Assembly (NCBI GenBank): GCA_032622095.1
Contig: CP136063.1
Location: forward strand, 186,546,248 to 186,610,247
Direction of reading: 5' to 3'
Length of the DNA: 64,000 bases
Source: Siphonodentalium dalli
Lineage: Eukaryota > Mollusca > Scaphopoda > Gadilida > Siphonodentaliidae
Shown piece after piece: positions 56,013 through 64,000 of this stretch. The notes below the pieces were generated by a model. The model ran no database searches and had not been told where the DNA came from. It was given only the letters and a program-made list of their open reading frames with translations. A program made the position numbers and the translations under genes. Every line of letters starts with the position of its first letter. Position 1 is the stretch's first letter.

Positions 56013-56334
56013 ATTACATTTCATTGAACAAATCTGTCAATCAATCCCCCCCCAACACTGTGGGGACATCCCTGAGAGAATATGACATACATGATTTATT
56101 TGAATGCCTGACTACATTAGCTTTACAAAATTCCCATGACCTTGAAAGCCAGTGCATTCTCTGGGATCAAAACAAGGATTTTAATGGGGTGAACTAGGCA
56201 GAGATAATATGGTATGGTACAGTGCAGTGTGGCAGGGACAGGAGGTGGGGTTGGGAGGGTAGGGTGGGGTAGCTATGATGTGTCTAAAAAAAAATTGAAG
56301 GTCAAAATGCAAAAATGTATTTTATTTTTTAGTT

Positions 56335-56890
56335 TATGTCCCTGGCTCTGCCCCTATTTGACCCAGTGATCCCATATGAACAAATCTGAACCCCAGTCAC
56401 CCAAGGTCCCTCCGACCAAATATAAGCTAAATCAGCCCAATATTTTGTGAGAAGAAGTCATTCTAAGAATTACTATGAGTTATGGCCCTGGTTTCTTAAT
56501 TAATTGACCGGATGACCTCATTTGAACAAATCTGAAACGGATGACCTCATTTGAACAAATCTGAAAACCAGTCACCCAAGGACCCTCCATACCAAATATT
56601 AGCTAAATCGGCCCAATGGTTCTGGACAAGAAGTCGTTGTAAGAATTACTATGGAGGAATAGAGTTATGGCCCTGGTTTCGCAACTATTTGACCCAGTAA
56701 CCTCATTTGAACAAATCTGAATGAGAGTCACCTAGGGAACATCCACACCAAATATGAACCAATTCGGTCTTACGGTTCCAGAGGAGAAGATGTTCAAAGA
56801 ATTGTTGACGGATGGACGGACGGATGGACGGACGACGGACGAGGAGTAATGACTATAGCTCCACTGGAGACTTCGTCTCAGGTGAGCTAA
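56335..56890 (+). mobile_element. Family X element with intact right module
   Basis: Starts after a T-rich stretch at GTTTATGTCCCTGGCTCTGC, two to three units, then GATGGACGGACGGATGGACG, GACGGACGAGGAG, GACTATAG and the hairpin AGCTCCACTGGAGAC-TTC-GTCTCAGGTGAGCT. Confidence 0.75.
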
Positions 56891-57186
56891 TAATATATAT
56901 GTTACAGATCCTGTTTAGTTCATAATGACAAATGGTTCTGTAAATATTGTTTGGTTTGAATATTGCTTTACTAGTATACATGTCCCATGGAATAAGTGCA
57001 CAAATATGTATATTTTCACTATTTTGTAACTTCTTATCAATGAACTATATTTAAATTAGATGATAATAAAGAATCAAACATTTTTCTCTGACATGTATGT
57101 AGTCACCAAGGGTTCCCAGAACAAAAAATGACCCCAACTAAATAATAATTCATCCTATAGGATTAAGTATTATTGGTGGTGGGGAA
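56891..57186. other. Non-coding, nothing recognised
   Basis: AT-rich spacer between the family X copy and the hAT element at 57187. Confidence 0.45.
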
Positions 57187-57482
57187 CAGAGCTGTTAACT
57201 TTCACAGATTGTCCGTGAGACTCCCGGATTGCCATAGGAAAAACCTCCTAAATATGGAAGACAGCCAATTTCTCCCACATGTGGCCCAAGAAGTACTAGT
57301 ACTTCCGATTTTTTGTTGTTAAAATGGATAGGTGTAGATGGACTGTGGCAACTTCAACAAGATGAAAATCAATTAATTTTTTTTTTTCTTCGAATATGAG
57401 CTTATTTCGGGCATACTATGTACCTCCCGATACCTACAGCAAAAATCTCCCGGAAGGCCATTTTCAAAACTTAACAGGTCTG
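57187..57482. mobile_element. hAT MITE with 8-bp duplication GTGGGG(A/T)A
   Basis: Ends CAGAGCTGTTAACTTTC and, reversed, CAGACCTGTTAAGTTTT. Flanked by GTGGGGAA (57179-57186) and GTGGGGTA (57483-57490), one mismatch. CTCCCGGA-type words are inverted near both ends (57215 and 57445). 296 bp, non-coding. Confidence 0.8.
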
Positions 57483-57490
57483 GTGGGGTA

Positions 57491-57907
57491 CCTTTTTTTT
57501 CTGGGGACCTCTGTTAGTCACTTAAATAAACAATAGCTGTGAACAGGTTACAGTTATCACACCCAAAGTATGGCCCCTGGTACTGAGTTAAAAAATATTT
57601 TATAATATCATATTAACATGATAGTCATTTATATTTATGGCTAGCAATCAGGAATATATATCATTATATGCACTATACATAATCAGATTATACTATTTAT
57701 TACTTATTAGTACCACAACAATATATCATAATTTCTGTTCGTGGGGTCAAATTTAATTTTCATCATTAACAAGCAGATGTGGTAACAATAGTAATATAGT
57801 TCTGTCAGACTAAACTTGTCAGATTTTAGTACCAAGAATTCAAGCAGGCAAGATTATTTCAGGTCCATGCTCGAGACATTAATCGCAATCATTGTAAATA
57901 CTATTCA
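57491..57907. other. Non-coding, nothing recognised
   Basis: No gene or repeat family is supported. AT-rich. Confidence 0.45.
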
Positions 57908-58768
57908 AATAAAAGGTCAGCCGACCACAGTGTTCCCCGAAAATGTGGCAAGTCGATGCCGCTTTGTTAAAGAAACTAAAAAAAATGTTGAAATGTTCTA
58001 AGTCGAAACGATTAATAATTCCGTAAAGAAATAATTTTCCCGTCATCTATATACATGTTGCACATCTCCAATATGTGGGTAACAATACTCTGAAGTTTAA
58101 ATATCTATGATCAAAACTGTAGGAGGAGTTGATTACACAATGAAGGTACCCTCATACAGAAAATTATAAAAAATGTTTATCAAAGTCGAAAGGCCCATAA
58201 ATCTGGGAAAATCATTGGATCAAACTCAAATTCGAACTTGACCTGTATTTTGATATGAACGACCCACAGAAAAACAGAATTTCCAATTAAACAATCCAAA
58301 CTTGGGTTATTATCCTGAAACCAAAGAAAAAACAAGACAAATTGAATTTTCTAAGTCGAAAAGCCGATAACTCTGAGAAAAATCATCGGATCAAACTCAA
58401 ATTCAAACTTGACCTGTATTTTGATATCAATGACTCACAAAAAAAAACGGAATTTTCAATTGAACAGTCCAAACTTGAGTTATCATCCGGAAACCAAAGA
58501 AAAAAGAAGTAAAATTAAAAGTCCATAACTCTAGGAAAAATCATCGGATCAAACTCAAATTTTCTAAGTAAAAAAAAAGTTGAAAAAAGGGAAATAACTC
58601 CATAAAAGAACATCGGATCAAACCCAGAATTGCAGAGCACCTGTGTTCTTGGTTGTGACACCTACATGCCAAGTTTCAATCAAATCAGATGATCATTACT
58701 GGAGTTAAAACTCCGGACGGATGGAGCCGATTACAATATTTAGTCTTCCGAAAATTTTGGGGGACAAT
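57908..58768 (+). mobile_element. Family Z element, long copy
   Basis: Left end AGGTCAGCCGACCACAGTGT and CCCCGAAAA. One CATGTTGCACATCTCC unit is followed by three units of another type (GATCAAACTCAAATTCGAAC, TTGACCTGTATTTTGATAT, CAGTCCAAACTTGAGTTATC). The right end has GGACGGATGGAGCCG and TTTTGGGGGACAA. The second unit type is the one seen reversed at 1579-2150. Confidence 0.7.
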
Positions 58769-60544
58769 AAGGGCAACACCAATCGTGGGCCAATGCCCCC
58801 AACTGTACGCATAATATTGGCTATATTTAGAGAGAAAATGAAGTAATAGTGGGGAATTTCTCTCAGTTTAACCCCGGGTCATAAACTCATAACACTGGCA
58901 AAGGGCCATAACTCCATGGAAAAAAAGTGCAGACAAAACAATCCCTGGGTCATTTCTCTGGCGAAGGGCCATATACTCTGGGGAAAAAAGTGTGAAAAAA
59001 AACCTGCACTATGGAGAACAGGCAGATGAAGTTCTCCACTACATATCCTAAATCCTCAGTTGCGAGATAGGTGTAGGTTGGGGAGGGGGTGGGTGGTACA
59101 TGGTGTGCATAATAAGTTGGAGATGTATATGCTCATAAGCAATGCTATTTGAATTCATGAACAATATTAATTCAGTTTACTGAGTGCAACCTTCCATGTG
59201 ACTGAATCACCAGACCAGTGGAGCTCAGTTGATTTTAATAGGCTAAGAATATGGAAGTTTTTTTATTATTCTTTAATAAATTTGAATTATATAGAAGGTC
59301 ATTAACACATGATAACAGTCATTGATAAAGAAATCTTTTAGATATTTGAGGTAGCCAATACTAGTTTCAATGCGTAATCTGCGTTTTGGAATTTAGGAAT
59401 TATGTAGTGTATGCGTATGATAGTCATGCAGTATTCTAGTTAGCTGCATGTTCGCAATGTCATCAAGTATTAGTAGTTTGGCTTGTCTGCAAAATGTGGA
59501 AATATTACTAGCACCATTGAGATAACTTTTAGGGCATTCTACTGTAGTCTTCTTATTTTAGTTAGATTTTTTTTGGTAGACGAGCTGCTGATTGAATTAC
59601 AGTAGGTCAGGTAGGGTATAATTAAATGATCGATACATGGTTTTCAATGTAGCAGTAGGACTAGGAACATTGCTGGAAAGTTCAGAGCATATTGAACTTA
59701 TGTGTTTGTCCCACTTAGAGACAGATTCGGGGGCATAATAACAATCGGCTTACAGTCAAGTGATACCCGAGTCAAGTGATGCCATACAAAGTGATACCTA
59801 TTTGGTCAACTGATACCCAAGATGGCCGATTTGCATACTTTGGTGAAATTTGAAGATATTTCGTAAAGTCGTCCCACTCAAAACATTCTCATAAAACATT
59901 TATCCTCGTTTAAACAGTCTTTCAAATACATTTCCTAATGACCGTTTTGACATTTCGTTATCAGTTTTAACAATGGGGGGGGGCCTAATAATTAATATTT
60001 CAAAACAAAACAAAAAGATTCTAGTATTCGATTTATAATCTCTTCGAATTTCACCAATTTTTAAAGTTCTTTTTGTGCTAATGATTGTGCTATTGGTAAT
60101 TGTCCTTTTTCATTGTAGGGACACATATATATATGTTCTCTAGTAGATTAACAATATGTTATCCACACAATAAGATTAATTATGAGGCGAAGTTGACCCG
60201 GAAGCGGACGGCGGACATTAATGAAGCTTTCCTAATTTCTAGGGCTGCATGGAACTTATTTGTTATTTATTCTAATATATTATAGGAACAATAAGTAACA
60301 AACTCTTTGACGAAGCTTTCGACCATCACAACCTTTATCAACGGTATAACACAGTTGTGGTCTAAATAATTTATAGAGGCTCAAGTCATTGTTCAGGTCC
60401 TTAGTGGATGTATCACCAATTAACTCTAAAAGTCCTTGGAAGAACGTTATAGGTACTCCCGCATTGAGTTACATCACAGTGGTGATGTACATGCACTTAC
60501 TAGTATGTATATATTAATAACATAAAATGTCTGGATTACTTATT
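58769..60544. other. Non-coding; short GTGATACC repeats
   Basis: At 59757-59822, AAGTGATACCC, AAGTGATGCC, AAGTGATACC and ACTGATACC recur within 65 bases. Otherwise no gene. TGGCGAAGGGCCATA-type words repeat at 58900-58980. A 61-codon frame at 60100 has no support. Confidence 0.45.
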
Positions 60545-60960
60545 TTTGCATTGACACCGTTCGGGTACATCGTCTTCAGTCTCCTATCAACCCCAGCTAT
60601 CTTCCTTTACCAGTCGCAACCATTTTGGTCCATTAGCTATGCATAGCACATGTACAGAGATCCCATATCCCCTAAATGTTCTGAAAACCTATAACCAATC
60701 CGCCTCTTTGTTTCTCCGACATAAACGACGTGATCACAAGCCGCGCACGACAGACTGTATATGACTTTTAGTACGGCAAGTCACCTGCTTCAAAACTCAA
60801 AACTTATCCGCACCATCCGTGCTCACGACATCAGAATTTGTCAACCGCACACAAGTAACACACAAGGTTTTGCACTTTCTCTGTGGCAGGTTCACAATAC
60901 GCCGGGTTTTCGCGTGCACCAGTTTGTCTGCAATATTCCTATCTCTTCTATAGGCTACAC
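60545..60960 (-). pseudogene. Penelope-like retroelement relic: linker and GIY-YIG endonuclease
   Basis: Reading the minus strand: YRRDRNIADKLVHAKTRR (60951-60900), a Cys-rich linker CKTLCVTC, one in-frame stop, VTCRTK, a one-base shift, then VIYSLSCAACDHVVYVGETK followed by RRIGYRFSEHL (about 60765-60670). Further on, RLKTMYPNGVN appears after two stops. The order (RGRNLKDxLVRAK-like, CxxxCxxC, GIY-YIG with YVGET and an EH pair) is that of Penelope-like elements and some GIY-YIG-fused retroelements. The reverse transcriptase is not visible upstream. Clearly dead. Confidence 0.7.
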
Positions 60961-60964
60961 ATAA

Positions 60965-61470
60965 TTATATAATATAAATTGTAAATTACAAAGTACCATT
61001 CTGGACCTTGCAGTTTCCAAGTATGGTATATCCACAGCCTTTTATTTAATGAGATTATGACTGCAAATGAAACAAGCTTCTAACGCTCCCCGTTTAGGTG
61101 CTACCACACCCACACTGCCCTTATATGTGTGCCATGTACATACTTCAGGCCATGGTAGCGCGTTACAAGCCCCTGTGAACTGAGAAAAGCACATGAAAGA
61201 TTGAACGTAATTATAACACTCTGGACGCAAACTTAACAAAAATGAGTGTCCAAAAGTTATTCCGCAGCACAAAAATGACTGACATCAGAAATCGCAGTCA
61301 TGCATTGTATAAGGAATCAAGGAGTGCTCTTTAATGTTCAGGTTTATGTAATCTGCACCCTAATGAAATAAATTAGGGGGATTTTTTTTTACCTCGAAGT
61401 ATAAACTGATCACATTAAAGAGTGCCTACCTCGTCCCCTCACACCAGTCGCATAATAAATTATCTGTTTT
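60965..61470. other. Non-coding, probably decayed retroelement
   Basis: Lies upstream of the Penelope-like relic on its strand. A 76-codon minus-strand frame at 61042-61272 has several Cys but no recognisable reverse transcriptase motif. Confidence 0.4.
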
Positions 61471-61477
61471 AGTGAAG

Positions 61478-62575
61478 CTACCAAGGGATCTTATTAATGA
61501 GATGGAAGTTTACCAGGCATGGAATTTTATAAAAGAGAATATAAGAAAGGTAACAGAAGAAGTGACGCCCAAAAGAAAGAACAAGAATAAAACCAAAAAG
61601 AAAATATGGATGACAAAAGAGGCTTTACCATCAGTTAAAGAGAAACAGAAAACATGGAAGAAATACTTGAAATATAAATCAGAGGATAACTATAAAAAGC
61701 ATTTATCATCAAGAAATAAGACAACCAAATTATGCCGAGAAGCCCACAAGAACTATGAGAAAAAACTTGTTAAAAACTTCAAATCGGACCAAAAATCATT
61801 CTGGTCATACGGCTGGTCATACGTCAGACAGAAGACAAAAGTCAAAACCGGGATAGCAGATCTTGAAAATGAAACTTGAGAAACAGTAAGTGAAAACCAG
61901 GAGAAAGCAGAAATCCTCAATGCATTTTTTGCCAGTGTGTACACCATAGAGGATAAACCGGCGCCTGAGATGGATAGCGAAGAATTCAACATTGAGCTCA
62001 GCGAAATTGAAGTGACCCCTAACTTAGTTGAGGAAAAGCTACTCAAGTTGGATTCATCTAAATCCCCAGGCGAGGACAATATTCACCCAGCAATATTGAG
62101 GCATGCAGCAACATCAGTCAGTACCCCCCTCAGCATACTATTCAATAAAACCCTAAAGGAAGGAAAATACCTGAGGACTGGAAAAATGCAACAGTAGTGC
62201 CCATTTTCAAGAAGGGTAAAAAGAGCAACCCTGGGAACTATAGACCAGTTAGCCTGACCAGCATTAGTTGTAAAGTAATGGAGAGGATCATCAGGGATGA
62301 AGTGGTTAAACACATGGACTCCAATGACTTATTCAATAAAGAACAACATGGGTTTCGAGCAAAAAGATTGTGTGTAACAAGTACAAGATGACTGGTTCAG
62401 AGCACTTGAGGATGAAAACAATATAGATGCAATATACCTTGACTTCAGGAAAGCCTTCGATACAGTGCCATATGGAAGGCTAATGAAAAAATTATCATTC
62501 TACGGAATTAAAGGAGAGGTCTACAACTGGATTGAGGATTTTTTATCAGGAAGAAAGCAAGAGAGACACACTAGT
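61478..62575 (+). pseudogene. CR1/jockey-type non-LTR retrotransposon, partial ORF2 relic
   Basis: A Lys-rich endonuclease-RT linker (KIWMTKEALPSVKEKQKTWK, FWSYVRQKTK-like) leads into the start of a reverse transcriptase: LDSSKSPGEDNIHPAIL, VPIFKKGKKSNPGNYRPVSL and motif A YLDFRKAFDTVP (62434-62466). Breaks: TGA at 61877-61879, a frameshift near 62160 and another near 62385. It stops after FLSGRKQER (62570), before the catalytic YADD motif, where an unrelated L1-like fragment begins. Non-functional. Confidence 0.85.
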
Positions 62576-62725
62576 CCAAAATATTGAAAATGGTGGACTA
62601 AAAATTCCAGATATTAAAAGCTTTTCAAAATCCTTAAAAATAACATGGCTTAGAAAATTCCTAGATCCCTTTAACTATTCAGATTGGAAAATCATTTTAA
62701 TAGATAAATTACATATATATGGAGG
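62576..62725 (+). pseudogene. L1-like ORF2 C-terminal fragment, first part
   Basis: LVQNIENGGLKIPDIKSF followed by KSLKITWLRKFL matches the post-RT region common in aquatic L1-like elements (GGLK..DI..F..ALK..WLRR). It is interrupted at ATATGGAGG (62717-62725) by an 826-bp insertion and resumes at 63552. Confidence 0.7.
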
Positions 62726-62821
62726 CAGTCTGGGTGAACGTCGACTCTATATTTGAAATCTAGAGTCTGGAGCTAATGTCGCCAAAACCATTTCTATTCA
62801 GCGAAGAGCTTCCCCAAAATG

Positions 62822-62880
62822 ACGTCACGGATTAAAAAAAATACATCGACGATTGACAGGTGTCCCCACGTGTTATTTGT
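62822..62880 (+). promoter_or_regulatory. Promoter-like: CRE palindrome and CACGTG inside the insertion
   Basis: TGACGTCACGG at 62821 and CCCCACGTGTTA at 62864 lie 25-85 bases ahead of the ATG at 62905. The same CRE-plus-E-box pair stands at 775-812. Confidence 0.35.
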
Positions 62881-62904
62881 TGTGCTTCGCAATAACAATG
62901 GCCC

Positions 62905-63171
62905 GTGTCGCGACATAAACTCACAGAAGATAATATTTGTCGTGTGTGCGACTATTCTTTTTCGGGAGATGAACTCGCTGCATCAACCGGAAAGCTGCAT
63001 CCGAGAGCAAAAAATAAGGTCGTCATCAAAAATGATGCTTTAGAACTATTTAAAAGCATAAAATTAAGTCATTTCCTCGGTGTTTAACTTTCAGATGACT
63101 TTCGTACGACAAATAATTTGATTTGCAAACCATGTTACAATAAAGTAAATCAAATACACGGACATGAGTGA
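62905..63171 (+). pseudogene. CxxC...CxxC frame, one in-frame stop (putative first exon)
   Basis: From ATG 62905: KLTEDNICRVCDYSFSGDEL, a basic stretch, KLSHFLGV, then TAA (63085-63087), and the same frame continues to NLICKPCYNKVNQIHGHE before a consensus donor GTGAGT at 63169-63174. Two CxxC pairs about 70 residues apart resemble N-terminal zinc-binding modules of many unnamed invertebrate and transposon proteins. The single stop makes it a pseudogene or marks a sequencing error. Confidence 0.45.
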
Positions 63172-63561
63172 GTTATATTTATATTTATGGGAGGCCAAGT
63201 TGGTACCATGCGCAGGCCTATCTATCAGGTCTAGCACATCCTTCAAATTAATCCGAATCGTACCGAATATATAATTTCGAAGCCATTTTTTCTGTCTCTG
63301 TTGTATTTGCAAGCATCGCTTTCGATCGGAGAAATACCGACTCTGTTACTATATATAGAAGTGACATTATGGGAGTCTCCTCCCACTAACACTTGTTTAT
63401 TAACCCATGCGGTTTCATTGGACGGAAAATAATTTACGCAATCAATCAGATTACGGAATCCCGAGGACTTGGAAATGAGATAGCGATGTTATCTGTCAGA
63501 CCTAATATTCAATGTTGTAATGAATATTTAGGTATGAGTTTACTAAGACTGATATGGAGGC

Positions 63562-64000
63562 TCAGCTCTTCTAAATTTGAATAAAGCCAGTCTGTTGAGA
63601 ATTGCTAAGCGTTTCAATCCATTCTGGAGAGATGTCTTAATAGCTTATGCAACATTATCCACAGACCCAAATACAGAAGTAGAATATAAGAAACAGCCAC
63701 TCTTCCATAACTTACACATTCAGAGAGAAAAAAACCCTTTAATTTATAAAAACTGGATAGAAAAACAAATATTGCATATTAATGATATTTTGCGGGAAGA
63801 TGGTTCTTTTATGGACACTGGAGAAATTCTCTCAAAATATGACCTTAAAGTTAACTACTTAACTTTACAAGGAGTAATATCCTCTATTCCTTTAAATTGG
63901 AAAAAAGAAATAAAGGCCTCATAAAACAAATTGACTAAAAGCTCTAGAATTGATTTAGTAGAAAATATAATTCATGAAAAGAATTTGAACAACCATCTGT
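63562..64000 (+). pseudogene. L1-like ORF2 C-terminal fragment, second part (runs off the window)
   Basis: Continues the 62576 fragment: LNLNKASLLRIAKRFNPFWR, then PLFHNLHIQREKNPLIYKNW, INDILREDGSF and GVISSIPLNWKKEI. This is the usual L1-like C-terminal domain. A stop lies at 63922-63924, but the sequence keeps the family look (SRIDLVENIIHEK) beyond it. The upstream reverse transcriptase belongs to a different clade, so this is not one element. Confidence 0.75.

Larger units (their letters stand above)
62726..63551. mobile_element. 826-bp insertion with 9-bp duplication ATATGGAGG
   Basis: ATATGGAGG flanks both sides (62717-62725 and 63552-63560). The edges are CAGTCTGGG and CTAAGACTG, so a short CAGTCT inverted end is possible. 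A 9-bp duplication is typical of Mutator-like and some Merlin elements, but the TIR is too short to decide. It contains CRE and E-box motifs and a CxxC frame. Confidence 0.65.

Noticed and set aside
55970-56197. Seventy-five-codon frame after family X (ends WDQNKDFNGVN)
   Set aside because: Its first third is family X sequence and a C-run. No acceptor, homology or continuation was found.

Overview
This is animal nuclear DNA. It is AT-rich, carries spliced C2H2 zinc-finger exons with canonical GT/AG borders, and is otherwise dominated by DNA transposons and their non-autonomous derivatives. The tandem-repeat elements with hairpin ends (units of about 160 bp) resemble Helentron-derived 'pearl/HINE' elements known from bivalves. 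I therefore infer a mollusc or another lophotrochozoan. Nothing in the sequence names a species.

The main gene is a multi-C2H2 zinc-finger protein on the + strand (coding exons 2779-5579 and 7325-8050; upstream exons are not seen). Its last two exons and roughly 1.8 kb of downstream sequence are repeated in inverted orientation at 25.27-40.43 kb. The second copy (exons 37827-40252 and 28262-28969, minus strand) has the same splice sites but carries premature stops and deletions, so it is a pseudogene. The two copies converge tail to tail around a spacer of about 15 kb. The shared intron is 1.7 kb in the intact copy and 8.9 kb in the pseudogene, because the pseudogene intron collected insertions after the duplication. 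The intact copy therefore acts as an empty-site reference for dating those insertions.

The most unusual item is a 2.17 kb transposon (30303-32475). It sits inside a TTAA-flanked element, which itself sits inside the pseudogene intron. It has 13-bp inverted ends (GGGCWATTCCACG), a 4-bp ATCC target duplication, seven exact copies of TAACGTCAGTCAC near its ends, and a frameshifted transposase-like gene of a type I recognise only as widespread 'uncharacterized' metazoan proteins.

Other repeat families: (a) four related hairpin-ended families (W, X, Y, Z) sharing a 3' module of an ACGG tract, then TATA(G), then a hairpin, then an A-rich tail; (b) TTAA-flanked elements with AGGTACTCAATCC ends; (c) palindromic TA-flanked (Tc1/mariner-type) MITEs starting CAGTAATGCCC; (d) four hAT elements with 8-bp target duplications, two of which keep BED zinc-finger relics; (e) TTAA/CCCTTT piggyBac-like MITEs; (f) a hairpin MITE with an 8-bp duplication. 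A palindromic MITE also interrupts a candidate exon at 52.5-53.0 kb.

The right end (60.5-64.0 kb) holds retroelement relics: a Penelope-like GIY-YIG domain (minus strand), a CR1/jockey-type reverse transcriptase fragment, and the C-terminal domain of an L1-like element split by an 826-bp insertion with a 9-bp duplication. No rRNA, tRNA or CRISPR array was seen. The remaining stretches show no gene I can support.
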